A DNA stretch of 64,000 bases from Rhizobium sp. 2MFCol3.1 (GCF_000377565.1 NZ_KB898356.1:124001-188000), one strand, 5' to 3'; positions 45,240-55,132 are shown, counted from the stretch's first letter. The notes: a model not told the origin generated them from the letters alone. Program-made: numbers and translations.

Positions 45240-46558
45240 CGGACGTTGTATCCTCCGGACAGGGCGTCGTCGTCTCCAAGGCGCCGGCCCGCCGCGACAT
45301 CGGCATCAAGCGTCGCTACGCCGCCGAACGCCGCTTCCAGGCCTATGGCATCGCTGCCATCTCCTTCGGTCTGATCTTCCTGGCCATCCTGCTCACGACG
45401 GTCATCCGTCAGGGCTACACGGCCTTCGCGCAGACCTCGATCACCCTGCCGATCGAGTTTTCCGAAAAGGTGCTCGACCCCAACAACAAGCGCGCCACCG
45501 ACCCGTCGGTGCTGATCGCCGCCAACTATCCGGTGCTCATCCGCGACGCCATGGTCAAGACGCTCGGCATCAATGCTCAGAGCCGTCCTGAAGTCCGCGA
45601 CGCCACCGCGATGATCTCCAAGGGCGCGCCGATCGTGCTCCGCGACATGGTCGTTGCCGATCCGTCGCTGATCGGCAAGACGGTCAACGTCACGCTCCTC
45701 GCAGACGCCAACGTCGACTCGGCCAACAAGGGCCAGATCGACCTGACGGTTGACGAGAAGAACCGTAAGGTCAACGACCGCCAGGTCGGCTGGATGCAGC
45801 AGATGGCCGCCAGCGGCACGCTCCACAAGGAGTTCAACACCGGCCTCTTCGTCAACGGCAACTCCAGCCGTCCGGAAGCCGCAGGTCTCGGCGTCGCCCT
45901 CATCGGCTCGCTCTACCTGATGCTGATCGTTCTCGCCCTGTCGCTGCCGATCGGTGTCGCCGCTTCGATCTACCTCGAAGAGTTCGCGCCGAAGAACAAG
46001 CTGACCGACCTGATCGAGGTCAACATCAACAACCTCGCGGCCGTTCCCTCGATCGTCTACGGTCTGCTCGGTCTCGCCGTCTTCATCAACTTCGCAGGCC
46101 TGCCGCGCTCCGCGTCGCTGGTCGGCGGTCTGGTGCTGACGCTGATGACGCTGCCGACGATCATCATCGCCACCCGCGCGGCACTGCGCGCCGTGCCTCC
46201 CTCGATCCGCGCGGCCGCTCTCGGCCTCGGCGCTTCGAAGATGCAGATGGTGTTCCACCACGTTCTGCCGCTGGCAATGCCTGGCATCCTGACCGGCACC
46301 ATCATCGGTCTGGCGCACGCGCTCGGTGAAACCGCGCCGCTGCTCCTGATCGGCATGGTCGCCTTCGTCGCCAATGCGCCTGCCACCCCGATGGATCCCT
46401 CCACGGCTCTGCCGGTGCAGGTTTACATGTGGGCAAACGAAGCCGAACGCGCCTTTGTCGAGCGCACGTCCGGCGCCATCATCGTCCTGCTCCTGTTCCT
46501 GATCGTCATGAACCTCGGAGCCATCCTCTTGCGTCGTCGCTTTGAGCGCCGCTGGTAA
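45236..46558 (+). CDS. pstA: phosphate ABC permease PstA
   Basis: 440 residues with one N-terminal helix, a large periplasmic stretch (residues 70-210), and a C-terminal permease domain ([43 protein letters not shown]). Forms the phosphate channel with PstC. ATGA overlap with pstC indicates translational coupling. pstB starts 15 bases after the stop. Confidence 0.94.
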
Positions 46559-46572
46559 ACGGAGTAAACATC

Positions 46573-47388
46573 ATGAACATGTTGACGGAAGCAGCAGTTG
46601 AGAAGGCGCTAGACCAGAAGATGAATACCATTCCGTATAAAATGATCGGCCAGGACGTCTCGGTTTACTACGGCGAGAAGCGTGCGCTTTTCGACGTGAA
46701 GCTGAACATCCGCGAAAACACCGTGACGGCTCTCATCGGTCCGTCGGGCTGCGGCAAGTCCACCTTCCTGCGCAGCCTGAACCGCATGAACGACACGATC
46801 GACAATTGCCGCGTCACCGGCAAGATCACGCTCGATGGCGATGATATCTACGATCCGGATATCGACGTCGTTGAACTGCGCGCCCGCGTCGGCATGGTGT
46901 TCCAGAAGCCGAACCCGTTCCCGAAGTCGATCTACGAAAACGTCGCCTACGGTCCGCGCATCCACGGTCTCGCCAAGGCGAAGGCCGACATGGACGTCAT
47001 CGTCGAGCAGAGCCTGCAGCGCGCCGGCCTGTGGAACGAGGTCAAGGACCGCGTGCACGAAGGCGGCACCGGCCTCTCGGGTGGTCAGCAGCAGCGTCTG
47101 TGCATCGCCCGCGCGATTGCCGTCAGCCCCGAAGTCATCCTCATGGACGAACCCTGCTCGGCGCTCGACCCGATCGCGACCGCCAAGGTCGAGGAGCTCA
47201 TCCACGAGCTGCGCGAAGCCTACACGATCGTCATCGTCACGCACTCGATGCAGCAGGCAGCCCGCGTTTCGCAGCGCACCGCCATGTTCCACCTTGGCAA
47301 CCTCGTCGAGGAGAACGATACCGACAAGATGTTCACCAACCCGGATGATCCGCGCACCCAGGATTACATCATGGGCCGCTTCGGTTGA
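46573..47388 (+). CDS. pstB: phosphate ABC ATPase
   Basis: 271 residues. Walker A is GPSGCGKST at residues 56-64, the signature is [15 protein letters not shown] near 162, and Walker B is [13 protein letters not shown], with [12 protein letters not shown] as H-loop. Drives phosphate uptake through PstCA and, with PhoU, holds PhoR inactive when phosphate is plentiful. AACGGAGTAAAC precedes the start. Confidence 0.97.
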   Translation: MNMLTEAAVEKALDQKMNTIPYKMIGQDVSVYYGEKRALFDVKLNIRENTVTALIGPSGCGKSTFLRSLNRMNDTIDNCRVTGKITLDGDDIYDPDIDVVELRARVGMVFQKPNPFPKSIYENVAYGPRIHGLAKAKADMDVIVEQSLQRAGLWNEVKDRVHEGGTGLSGGQQQRLCIARAIAVSPEVILMDEPCSALDPIATAKVEELIHELREAYTIVIVTHSMQQAARVSQRTAMFHLGNLVEENDTDKMFTNPDDPRTQDYIMGRFG

Positions 47389-47431
47389 TCTCCGAAACCG
47401 GTAAACCTCAGGACATTCAAGGATAAGCCCC

Positions 47432-48145
47432 ATGGCATCGACACATATCTATTCCGCCTATGACGATGATCTCAAGTTCCTGACGCGCCGCATTTCCGAA
47501 ATGGGCGGCCTCGCGGAACAGATGGTCGGCGACGCTGTTCGCGCGCTCGTCAACGGCGACACTTCGCTCGCCCAGAAGGTCATCTCCGACGACGTGATCC
47601 TCGATCACGCTGAGCGCGAGATTGGCGAAAAGGCGATCATCACCATCGCCCGCCGTCAGCCGATGGCCGCCGACCTTCGCGAAATCATGGGCTCGATCCG
47701 CATCGCGGCCGATCTCGAGCGCGTCGGCGATCTCGGCAAGAACACCGCCAAGCGCGTCATCGCCGTTCAGAGCACTGGCGTTCCGCGCAAGCTCGCCCGT
47801 GGCCTCGAGCATCTCTCCGAACTGGCGCTCGTCCAGCTCAAGGAAGTTCTCGACGTCTACACCAGCCGCGTTGCCGACCGCGCCAAGTCGATCCGCGAGC
47901 GCGACGAGGAAATCGACGCGATGTACACCTCGCTGTTCCGCGAGATGCTGACCTACATGATGGAAGATCCGCGCAACATCACCAGCTGCACGCATCTCCT
48001 GTTCTGCGCCAAGAACATCGAGCGCATCGGCGACCACGCCACCAACATCGCAGAGACCATCTACTACATGGCTACCGGCGCCCAGCCGGAAGGCGAGCGT
48101 CCGAAGGACGACACCGCCAACACCGTCGGCGCGGTCACGGAATAA
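47432..48145 (+). CDS. phoU: phosphate signalling regulator PhoU
   Basis: 237 residues with two three-helix repeats, each with the metal-binding E-x3-D-type acidic motifs (e.g. DLERVGDLGKNTAKR near residue 90 and NIERIGDHATNIAE near residue 195). It mediates inhibition of PhoR by the Pst transporter and is needed to limit phosphate uptake. It sits between pstB and phoB in one operon. Confidence 0.95.
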   Translation: MASTHIYSAYDDDLKFLTRRISEMGGLAEQMVGDAVRALVNGDTSLAQKVISDDVILDHAEREIGEKAIITIARRQPMAADLREIMGSIRIAADLERVGDLGKNTAKRVIAVQSTGVPRKLARGLEHLSELALVQLKEVLDVYTSRVADRAKSIRERDEEIDAMYTSLFREMLTYMMEDPRNITSCTHLLFCAKNIERIGDHATNIAETIYYMATGAQPEGERPKDDTANTVGAVTE

Positions 48146-48181
48146 GCGTTCCGGACCCACGCCCCCAGGAGACCGAGACGA

Positions 48182-48865
48182 ATGATCCCAAGAGTAGCAG
48201 TCGTTGAAGACGAAGAAGCACTGAGCGTGCTTCTTCGCTATAACCTCGAGGCCGAAGGCTTCGAAGTCGATACCATCCTTCGCGGTGACGAGGCCGAAAT
48301 CCGGCTGCAGGAACGCACGCCGGACCTGTTGATCCTCGATTGGATGCTGCCCGGCGTATCCGGCATCGAGCTGTGCCGTCGCCTGCGCATGCGCCCGGAG
48401 ACGGAGCGCCTGCCGATCATCATGCTGACCGCCCGTGGCGAGGAAAGTGAACGCGTTCGCGGCCTGTCGACCGGCGCCGACGATTATGTCGTCAAGCCGT
48501 TCTCGACGCCTGAGCTCGTTGCCCGCGTCAAGGCGATGCTGCGTCGTGCCAAGCCGGAAGTTCTCTCCTCGCTGCTGAAGTGCGGCGATATCGAGCTCGA
48601 TCGCGAAACCCACCGCGTTCACCGCAAGAGCCGCGAAGTGCGCCTCGGACCGACCGAATTCCGCCTCCTGGAGTTCCTGATGTCGTCGCCAGGCCGTGTC
48701 TTCTCCCGCTCGCAGCTGCTCGATGGCGTCTGGGGCCATGACATCTATGTCGACGAGCGCACGGTCGACGTGCACGTTGGCCGCCTGCGCAAGGCGCTCA
48801 ACTTCTCGAACATGCAGGATGTCATCCGCACCGTTCGCGGCGCTGGTTATTCGATGGAAGCGTAA
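48182..48865 (+). CDS. phoB: phosphate-regulon response regulator
   Basis: 227 residues. The receiver domain has acidic residues VVEDEE, the phosphorylated Asp53 in LLILDWMLPG, Thr83 and Lys105 (DYVVKPFS). The OmpR-type DNA-binding domain covers about residues 128-225 (LGPTEFRLLEFLMSSPGRVFSRSQLLDGVWG). Activated by PhoR, it should bind the PHO boxes upstream of pstS. The operon ends at the strong terminator 30 bases later. Confidence 0.96.
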   Translation: MIPRVAVVEDEEALSVLLRYNLEAEGFEVDTILRGDEAEIRLQERTPDLLILDWMLPGVSGIELCRRLRMRPETERLPIIMLTARGEESERVRGLSTGADDYVVKPFSTPELVARVKAMLRRAKPEVLSSLLKCGDIELDRETHRVHRKSREVRLGPTEFRLLEFLMSSPGRVFSRSQLLDGVWGHDIYVDERTVDVHVGRLRKALNFSNMQDVIRTVRGAGYSMEA

Positions 48866-48893
48866 GGCGCTTCCATTTCATCTGATCCAACGA

Positions 48894-48920
48894 AAAACGG
48901 GCCCCGCGAGGGCCCGTTTT
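48894..48920. terminator. bidirectional terminator between phoB and gcrA
   Basis: AAAACGGGCCC and GGGCCCGTTTT form an 11-bp stem with a 5-base loop. U-tracts exist on both strands, so it ends both the pst-pho message and the convergent gcrA message. Confidence 0.88.
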
Positions 48921-48947
48921 CTTGTGTTCCTTATCCGGCTTTCCGGG

Positions 48948-49493
48948 TCATGCGACCCGGTTGGCTGCCTTGCGGCGCTCGTTGACCGGCTGGTAGGCCA
49001 TGCGCTGGTGGTAGGTGCAATATGGCGAGTTGTCGGGGGACTCGCAGCCGCAGAAGTGGAAATCGTCAGTCAGCGGATCGCCGACCGGCCACTTGCACGT
49101 ACGCTCGGTCAGTTCCGTGAGGCCGAGGCGGCGCGAGATCGGAACGACAACGTTGGAGGCCGGACGGTAACGGACTTCCTCGATCGCATCGATATCCATC
49201 TCTTCCTTGAGAGCCACTGCGCCCTGCGGGCGGGCAACGGCGCGGCTTGGCGAGATGCGTGCGGAATTGAAGTTGCTGGCGGGGCGGGGCGTCGAAACCG
49301 CCGGGCGCTTCGGCGCTCTGGTCGCCGTCGTCGTGCCGCCGGCCTTGGCGCGGCCAGGCAGGTTCAGACGGTGGACCTTGCCGATGACAGCGTTGCGGCT
49401 TACACCGCCAAGTTGTGCCGCAATCTGGCTGGCGCTCAGGCCCTCAGCCCAAAGCTTCTTCAGTCTTTCAACGCGCTCGTCTGTCCAGTTCAT
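48948..49493 (-). CDS. gcrA: cell-cycle regulator GcrA
   Basis: 181 residues. The N-terminal helix-turn-helix (MNWTDERVERLKKLWAEGLSASQIAAQLGGVSRNAVIGKVHRLNL) is the GcrA DNA-binding domain, which works with sigma-70 at promoters methylated at GANTC by CcrM. The linker is Ala/Arg/Pro-rich. The C-terminal sigma-binding part has CKWPVGDP and a Cys/His set (HFCGCESPDNSPYCTYH). The start at 49493 follows GGAGACAGGG. GANTC sites cluster in its own upstream region. Confidence 0.96.
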   Translation of the reverse strand: MNWTDERVERLKKLWAEGLSASQIAAQLGGVSRNAVIGKVHRLNLPGRAKAGGTTTATRAPKRPAVSTPRPASNFNSARISPSRAVARPQGAVALKEEMDIDAIEEVRYRPASNVVVPISRRLGLTELTERTCKWPVGDPLTDDFHFCGCESPDNSPYCTYHQRMAYQPVNERRKAANRVA

Positions 49494-49794
49494 GCCCTGT
49501 CTCCGCCTTATTGCGTTGGTGTAGGCAGAATCCTTCACCCATGGCACGGACGTGTCCGGACCAAGAAACGCTTGCTCGATTTTGGTGACTAGTTCCGCCG
49601 CATGCAGTCTAGTAATTGAGTTTTAACCTAGAGTGAGGGCGACTCCGTGACAAGAGTCGGTTGAATCGCGGCGAATCGATTTCTCGGTTTTCCCCAACTT
49701 GCTGGGTGGTAGAGTCATTTCTGCAACATTAGCTGTTGATAGCTCGCCGGCGCCCCGATGCTTGCTTGACGCATGCGACAAAAGCTCAGTTTTG

Positions 49795-49823
49795 TTGACA
49801 TCGCACTGCGAAAAGACAATAGT
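49795..49823 (+). promoter_or_regulatory. sigma-70-like promoter for argD operon
   Basis: TTGACA and AATAGT are separated by 17 bases, on the argD strand and about 100 bases before its start codon. Confidence 0.55.
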
Positions 49824-49830
49824 GCCCCTC

Positions 49831-49852
49831 GCCGCCGAAAGGCGGCATTTTT
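49831..49852 (+). terminator. GNRA-capped hairpin with U-tract at the argD leader start
   Basis: GCCGCC-GAAA-GGCGGC followed by ATTTTT looks like an intrinsic terminator, but it lies right at the predicted argD transcription start. It may stop upstream readthrough, form the 5' end of the argD message, or end an unrecognised small RNA. Confidence 0.6.
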
Positions 49853-49920
49853 CATTTCCGGGCACCCGCTTTTTAGCCGGAGTCCGGGCCTTTGTTGAGC
49901 GAATGACAGGAGATCGCGCC

Positions 49921-51117
49921 ATGGCTGAAGCCGCGCCGCTTTATGATACCTACTCTCGTGCCCCGCTGCGGTTCGAGCGAGGAGAGGGCGTGTGGCTGAT
50001 CACCGAAACTGGCGAGCGATATCTCGATTTCGGCGCGGGCGTTGCCGTGACCTCCGTTGGCCATAGCCACCCGCACGTCGTCGGCGCGCTGAAGGATCAG
50101 GCCGAGAAGGTTTGGCACCTTTCCAACATTTACGAGATCCCCGGCCAGGAGCGCTTCGCCAAGCGGCTGACCGATGCAACCTTCGCGGATAAGGTGTTCT
50201 TCACCAATTCCGGCGCCGAGGCGCTGGAATGCGCGATCAAGACCGCGCGCCGCTACCAGTATTCGAAGGGCCATCCCGAGCGCTTCCACATCATCACCTT
50301 CGAAGGCGCCTTCCACGGCCGCACGTTGGCGACGATCGCCGCCGGCGGCCAGGAAAAGTATCTCGAAGGCTTCGGCCCCAAGATGCCCGGTTTTGACCAG
50401 GTTCCCTTCGGCGATATCGAAGCCGTCCGTGCCGCCATCACCGATGCCACGGCCGGTATCTTGCTTGAGCCGGTACAGGGCGAGGGCGGTATCCGCCCGG
50501 CAACCACGGAATTCATGAAGGCGCTGCGCGAGCTCTGCGACGAAAACGGCCTGCTTCTTATCCTCGATGAGGTTCAGTCCGGCGTCGGCCGCACCGGCAA
50601 GCTCTTCGCGCATGAATGGTCCGGCGTGACGCCCGACATCATGGCTGTCGCCAAGGGCATCGGCGGCGGCTTCCCGCTCGGCGCCTGCCTGGCAACGGCT
50701 GAAGCGGCTTCCGGCATGAAGGCCGGCACCCATGGTTCGACCTATGGCGGCAACCCGCTCGCCATGGCCGTCGGCAATGCCGTGCTCGATGTCATCCTGG
50801 AGGAAGGCTTCCTGCGCCACGTCAACGACGTCGCGCTCGTCTTCCGTCAGGGCCTTGCATCGCTGAAGGATCGCTTCCCCGATGTGATCGAGGACATCCG
50901 CGGCGAAGGCCTGATGCTCGGCGTCAAGGCGGCGGTTCCGTCAACTGAGCTGTTGCAGGCCATCCGCGCTGCCAACCTGCTGGCCATTCCGGCCGGCGAC
51001 AATGTCATCCGTTTGTTGCCCCCGCTCGTCGTCACCGCTGACGAAGCCCGCGAAGGCCTCGCGCGCCTCGAGCGCGCCGCCGAGGGCGTGCGCGCCAAGG
51101 CAAAGAAGACGGCTTGA
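49921..51117 (+). CDS. argD: acetylornithine aminotransferase
   Basis: 398 residues of class III PLP aminotransferase. It converts N-acetylglutamate semialdehyde to N-acetylornithine in arginine synthesis. Visible are [44 protein letters not shown] (Asp to PLP), and the Schiff-base lysine in [13 protein letters not shown] near residue 250. The start at 49921 follows AGGAGATCG. argF follows after 47 bases. A longer upstream frame lacks a start signal. Confidence 0.95.
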   Translation: MAEAAPLYDTYSRAPLRFERGEGVWLITETGERYLDFGAGVAVTSVGHSHPHVVGALKDQAEKVWHLSNIYEIPGQERFAKRLTDATFADKVFFTNSGAEALECAIKTARRYQYSKGHPERFHIITFEGAFHGRTLATIAAGGQEKYLEGFGPKMPGFDQVPFGDIEAVRAAITDATAGILLEPVQGEGGIRPATTEFMKALRELCDENGLLLILDEVQSGVGRTGKLFAHEWSGVTPDIMAVAKGIGGGFPLGACLATAEAASGMKAGTHGSTYGGNPLAMAVGNAVLDVILEEGFLRHVNDVALVFRQGLASLKDRFPDVIEDIRGEGLMLGVKAAVPSTELLQAIRAANLLAIPAGDNVIRLLPPLVVTADEAREGLARLERAAEGVRAKAKKTA

Positions 51118-51164
51118 ATGGATGAATGCCCTGCCGGATGGCGGGCGTAACAGGTTAAAGACAG

Positions 51165-52082
51165 ATGGCTTCCCCAAAACACTTTCTCGATCTCTCCGCG
51201 GTAACCTCCTCTGACCTCAGGGTCATCATGGACGACGCCAAGACCCGCAAGCAGGCCTTCAAGGCCGGCCAGGGCGACAAGCCGCTGGCAGGCAAGATGC
51301 TGGCGATGATCTTCGAAAAGCCCTCGACCCGCACCCGCGTCTCCTTCGACGTCGGTATGCGCCAGCTCGGCGGCGAGACGCTGTTCCTTTCGGGCACCGA
51401 AATGCAGCTCGGCCGCGCCGAGACCATCGGCGACACCGCCAAGGTCCTGTCGCGCTATGTCGATGCGATCATGATCCGCACCACCGACCATGCGCGCATG
51501 CTGGAGCTCGCCGAACACGCGACGGTTCCCGTCATCAACGCCCTGACGGATGACACCCATCCCTGCCAGATCATGGCCGATATCATGACCTTCGAAGAGC
51601 ATCGCGGCCCGATCAAGGGCAAGACGATCGCCTGGATGGGCGATGGCAACAACGTGCTGCATTCGCTGGTCGAGGGCGCTGCCCGTTTCGGCTATCGCAT
51701 GAACATGGCGGTACCCCTTGGTTCCGAGCCGAAGGATCACTATCTGAACTGGGCCCGCAATGAGGGCGCCGAGATCATGCTCAGCCATGATGCAGACCGT
51801 GCGGTCGCCGGCGCCGATTGCGTGGTGACCGATACCTGGGTCTCCATGAATCAGGAACATCGGGCCCGGGGTCACAACGTCTTCCAGCCTTATCAGGTCA
51901 ATTCGGCTTTGATGGCACAGGCCGACAAGGATGCATTGTTCATGCATTGCCTGCCGGCCCATCGTGGTGAGGAAGTTACCGACGAAGTGATCGACGGCCC
52001 GCAATCCGTGGTCTTCGATGAAGCGGAAAACCGTCTTCATGCGCAGAAGTCGATTCTTGCTTGGTGCCTGGGCGCGATCTGA
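51165..52082 (+). CDS. argF: ornithine carbamoyltransferase
   Basis: 305 residues. It joins ornithine and carbamoyl phosphate to citrulline. The carbamoyl-phosphate site is [20 protein letters not shown] (STRTR near residue 50), with [12 protein letters not shown] near residue 130, and the catalytic Cys is in [13 protein letters not shown] near residue 265. Second gene of the argD-argF-hslO set. Confidence 0.97.
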   Translation: MASPKHFLDLSAVTSSDLRVIMDDAKTRKQAFKAGQGDKPLAGKMLAMIFEKPSTRTRVSFDVGMRQLGGETLFLSGTEMQLGRAETIGDTAKVLSRYVDAIMIRTTDHARMLELAEHATVPVINALTDDTHPCQIMADIMTFEEHRGPIKGKTIAWMGDGNNVLHSLVEGAARFGYRMNMAVPLGSEPKDHYLNWARNEGAEIMLSHDADRAVAGADCVVTDTWVSMNQEHRARGHNVFQPYQVNSALMAQADKDALFMHCLPAHRGEEVTDEVIDGPQSVVFDEAENRLHAQKSILAWCLGAI

Positions 52083-52174
52083 ACCATACTGGAGGCCACA
52101 TCGGGCCGGACAGGCCCGTGGCCGCGCTGGCGGATGGACGGGCTCGTCCGCTGCCCTCAGACTAGGAGAAGACC

Positions 52175-53170
52175 ATGGCAGAAGCTGCAGCCACCCTCGG
52201 CGAATTCGATTTCGCCGGTGATGATCATGTCGTTCCGTTTCAGGTGGAAGGCCTGGATGTGCGCGGTCGCGCCGTCCAGCTCGGCCCGATGCTGGATGCG
52301 ATCCTCGATCGCCACAATTATCCCGCACCCGTCGCCCGCCTGCTGGCCGAGGTCATCGCGCTGACGGTGCTGCTTGGCACGTCGCTGAAGTTCGAAGGCA
52401 AGTTCACGGTCCAGACCAAGAGCGACGGCCCGGTCGATCTGCTTGTCGCCGACTTCTCGACGCCAGAGAACGTGCGCGCCTATGCCCGCTTCGACCAGAC
52501 GCTTCTGGACGAGGCGGTCGCCGCTGGCCGCGCCGAGCCCGAGCAGCTGCTCGGCAAGGGCATGCTGGCGTTCACCATCGACCAGGGCAAGTTCAGCCAG
52601 CCTTACCAGGGCATCGTCGCGCTCGACGGCGCCACGCTGGAAGACATTGCCGGCACCTACTTCCGCCAGTCGGAGCAGATCCCGACGCGCGTGCGCCTCG
52701 CTGCCGCCGAACTGCTGGATCGCGACGAAGCGGGTAAGCCGCGTCATCGCTGGCGGGCAGGGGGCCTCGTTGCCCAGTTCCTGCCGGAAGCGCCCGAGCG
52801 CATGCGCCAGGCCGACCTGCACGGCGGCGATGGCGATGAAGGTACCGTCCAGCATGCGGAAGACGATGCCTGGGCCGAAGCGCGTTCGCTGGTGGAGACC
52901 ATCGACGCCGATGAGCTGACGGATCCGCAGGTCGGCGTCGAGCGCCTGCTGTTCCGGCTGTTCCACGAGCGCGGCGTGCGCGTTTACGAGCCGCGCGAGG
53001 TGTTCGATCGCTGCTCTTGCTCGCGCGAGAAGATCAAGGGCGTGCTGAAGGGCTTCTCCGCCGAGGAGATCGAGGCGAGCCAGGAAGAGGGCAAGATCGC
53101 GGTCACCTGCGAATTCTGCTCGACGACCTATCGTTTCGAGGCCGAAGAGCTCGCGCAGGCGGCTGAGTAA
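52175..53170 (+). CDS. hslO: redox-regulated chaperone Hsp33
   Basis: 331 residues. Hsp33 is activated by oxidation and prevents aggregation of unfolded proteins. The C-terminal redox switch has four zinc-binding Cys in CSCSREKIKGVLKG (CxC) and TCEFCSTTY (CxxC). The ATG follows AGGAGAAG. It is third in the arginine operon, a common alphaproteobacterial arrangement. A rhizobial palindrome starts directly after its stop. Confidence 0.95.
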   Translation: MAEAAATLGEFDFAGDDHVVPFQVEGLDVRGRAVQLGPMLDAILDRHNYPAPVARLLAEVIALTVLLGTSLKFEGKFTVQTKSDGPVDLLVADFSTPENVRAYARFDQTLLDEAVAAGRAEPEQLLGKGMLAFTIDQGKFSQPYQGIVALDGATLEDIAGTYFRQSEQIPTRVRLAAAELLDRDEAGKPRHRWRAGGLVAQFLPEAPERMRQADLHGGDGDEGTVQHAEDDAWAEARSLVETIDADELTDPQVGVERLLFRLFHERGVRVYEPREVFDRCSCSREKIKGVLKGFSAEEIEASQEEGKIAVTCEFCSTTYRFEAEELAQAAE

Positions 53171-53232
53171 CCTGAAGCATGTCGCGCAAAAGGGCGCAGC
53201 GGTTTTGCGGCACCGACATGCGACAAGACAAA
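53171..53232. repeat. rhizobial intergenic palindromic repeat (RIME-like)
   Basis: GCATGTCG (53177-53184) with CGACATGC (53214-53221), and CGCAAAA (53185-53191) with TTTTGCG (53203-53209), form a stepped stem. The unit recalls a palindrome scattered between genes in Rhizobium and Sinorhizobium genomes (RIME/ABC-type). Only one copy was found in this window. It may serve as the hslO transcription end. Confidence 0.6.
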
Positions 53233-53234
53233 GG

Positions 53235-53627
53235 TTAGTTCAGCACTCTGAGCAGGCCGGGTGAATCGAGAGAGAAGGCGGGGATTTCCACCTGGAAGAC
53301 CTCGCCTTTGTCGGTTTCCATCTGGTAGTGGCCGAACATCAGGCCCGATGGCGTATCGAGCGGGCAGCCCGATGAATATTCGTAGGTATCACCGGGGCTA
53401 AGCGTCGGCTGTTCGCCGACGACGCCCGCGCCGCTCACTTCATCGACGACGCCGTTCTGATCGGTGATGTTCCAGTAGCGGTTGACGAGGCGTACAGTGA
53501 GGTCGGAATTATTGCTGATGACGATGCGGTAGCCCCACACATAGCGGTCGTCGTCCGGGTCGGATTGCTCCTCCAGGTAAAAGGGCTCGACCACCACTTC
53601 AATATCTCGTGTCAGGGCGCGGTACAT
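53235..53627 (-). CDS. apaG: ApaG-family protein
   Basis: 130 residues of a fibronectin-III-like beta fold: [22 protein letters not shown] at the start, [24 protein letters not shown] in the middle, and [10 protein letters not shown] near the C-terminus. In enterobacteria apaG sits with apaH; its function remains unclear. The start at 53627 matches the family N-terminus; a 19-codon extension upstream is not supported. It lies between hslO and metZ with its own transcription direction. Confidence 0.93.
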   Translation of the reverse strand: MYRALTRDIEVVVEPFYLEEQSDPDDDRYVWGYRIVISNNSDLTVRLVNRYWNITDQNGVVDEVSGAGVVGEQPTLSPGDTYEYSSGCPLDTPSGLMFGHYQMETDKGEVFQVEIPAFSLDSPGLLRVLN

Positions 53628-53796
53628 GCCTACACCATAATAAGAATACCTTACTGGTATCTTATAAGAGGTGCGGCAGGTCAATAAACCAGGCCGGAAT
53701 CCGCAATCAATTGGCTGTAAGCGCGAAAAATTCGCGCGTTAAGACTAATGCAACTCCCGCTCAGCGCGAGTAAATTGCAGGAATGCGCGTTTAAAT

Positions 53797-53825
53797 GCCG
53801 GTCGGGCCATGTCGACCCGACCGGC
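53797..53825 (-). terminator. metZ terminator
   Basis: GCCGGTCGGG and CCCGACCGGC form a perfect 10-bp stem about nine bases after the metZ stop codon, followed on the minus strand by ATTTAAAC. Confidence 0.65.
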
Positions 53826-53834
53826 TATTCTTGA

Positions 53835-55019
53835 TCAGGCCTTGATCTTGGAGAGCGCCTGCGCGAAATCCTCGATCAGGTCGTCGGTATCCTCGATACC
53901 AGCAGACAGGCGCACGGTGCCGGGCGAGATGCCGAGTTCGGCGCGGGCCTCGTCCGTCAGGTTCTTGTGCGTGGTCGTCGCCGGATGCGTGATCAGGCTC
54001 TTCGCGTCGCCGAGATTGTTGGAGATCTTGACGATCTCAAGCGCGTTCTGCAGCGCGAACGCCGCTTCCTTTCCGCCCTTGAGTTCGATCGCCACCAGCG
54101 TCGAGCCGCCCTTCATTTGGCTAGCGACGATATCGGCCTGCGGATGGTCCTTGCGGCCGGGATAGATCACCTTGGCGACCTGCTTCTGCTCGGCCAGGAA
54201 GTCGGCGATCTTGCCGGCGTTCTCGGTCTGCTGCTTGACGCGCAGCGGCAGCGTCTCGAGACCCTTGAGCAGCGTCCACGCCGTGAACGGCGACATGGCC
54301 GGACCGGTGTGGCGATAATAGTCCTGCAGATGCTCGTTGACCCACTCCGTATCCGAGAGGATCACGCCGCCGAGGCTGCGGCCCTGGCCGTCGATATGCT
54401 TGGTCGCGGAATAGACGACGATATGGGCGCCGAGTTCCAGCGGCTTCTGGAAGATCGGCGTCGCGAAAACGTTGTCGACCACAACCTTGGCGCCGACCTG
54501 GTTGGCGAGCTTGGCAACGCCGGCGATATCGACCACTTCGAGGGTTGGGTTGGTTGGGCTTTCCAGGAAGAACACCTTGGTATTCGGGCGGATCGCCTTT
54601 TCCCAGTTCTCCAGATGGCGGCCGTCGACCAGTGTGCACTCGATGCCGTATTTCGGCGCCAGCGTTTCGACAACCCAGCGGCAGGAACCGAAGAGCGCGC
54701 GGGCGGCAACGATGTGATCGCCGGCCTTCACCTGGCAGAGGATGGCGGCGGCAACGGCTGCCATGCCCGATGCGGTGGCGCGGGCTTCTTCCGCACCTTC
54801 CATGGCGCACATGCGCTTTTCGAACATGTCATTGGTCGGGCTGCCGTAGCGGGCGTAGATATAGCCCTCGGTCTCGCCCTTGAAGCGCGCCTCGGCGGCT
54901 TCCGCGCTGTCGTAGACAAACCCTTGCGTGAGATAGATCGCCTCGGAGGTCTCGCTATACTGCGAGCGCAGCGTTCCGCCGTGGACCAGTTGGGTTGCCG
55001 GGCGCCAAGTCTTGCTCAT
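53835..55019 (-). CDS. metZ: O-succinylhomoserine sulfhydrylase
   Basis: 394 residues of the Cys/Met-metabolism PLP family. It makes homocysteine from O-succinylhomoserine (or O-acetylhomoserine) and sulfide. Motifs include YARYGSPTNDMFEKRM, FLESPTNPTLEVVD and the Schiff-base lysine in VVYSATKHIDGQGRSLGG near residue 205. The start at 55019 lies 22 bases behind the riboswitch terminator. A seven-codon extension is possible. Placement behind a SAM-sensing leader supports the methionine role. Confidence 0.95.
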   Translation of the reverse strand: MSKTWRPATQLVHGGTLRSQYSETSEAIYLTQGFVYDSAEAAEARFKGETEGYIYARYGSPTNDMFEKRMCAMEGAEEARATASGMAAVAAAILCQVKAGDHIVAARALFGSCRWVVETLAPKYGIECTLVDGRHLENWEKAIRPNTKVFFLESPTNPTLEVVDIAGVAKLANQVGAKVVVDNVFATPIFQKPLELGAHIVVYSATKHIDGQGRSLGGVILSDTEWVNEHLQDYYRHTGPAMSPFTAWTLLKGLETLPLRVKQQTENAGKIADFLAEQKQVAKVIYPGRKDHPQADIVASQMKGGSTLVAIELKGGKEAAFALQNALEIVKISNNLGDAKSLITHPATTTHKNLTDEARAELGISPGTVRLSAGIEDTDDLIEDFAQALSKIKA

Positions 55020-55040
55020 GCCATCACCACTTTCAAACAC

Positions 55041-55071
55041 AAAAAAACCGGCCGCGAATGCAGACCGGTTT
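55041..55071 (-). terminator. riboswitch terminator of metZ
   Basis: On the minus strand AAACCGG pairs with CCGGTTT over a 17-base loop and is followed by TTTT. Its 5' arm overlaps the antiterminator stem AGACCGG/CCGGTCT (55062-55082), so the two are mutually exclusive. Confidence 0.75.
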
Positions 55072-55077
55072 CAACCC

Positions 55078-55132
55078 GGTCTATTTAGCCACTTGTTTAA
55101 CGTGGCTGCAAGCCGACCGGCCAAATCACCAC
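55078..55132 (-). ncRNA. SAM-II riboswitch aptamer (metA/metZ leader)
   Basis: The minus strand carries the SAM-II core: GTGATTTGGCC, the GGCTTGCAGCCACG stem-loop and pseudoknot strand TTAAACAAGTGGCTAAA. This class is found in alphaproteobacteria before metA, metX and metZ. SAM binding should favour the downstream terminator and lower metZ expression. Confidence 0.9.

Larger units (their letters stand above)
49494..49920. promoter_or_regulatory. 427-base gcrA-argD divergent promoter region with seven GANTC sites
   Basis: GANTC occurs at 49528, 49641, 49654, 49663, 49673, 49712 and 49880, four of them within 37 bases. This is far denser than expected by chance and matches the target of CcrM/GcrA. 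An argD-facing promoter (TTGACA 49795-49800, 17-base spacer, AATAGT) is visible. No RNA gene was recognised. Confidence 0.65.
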
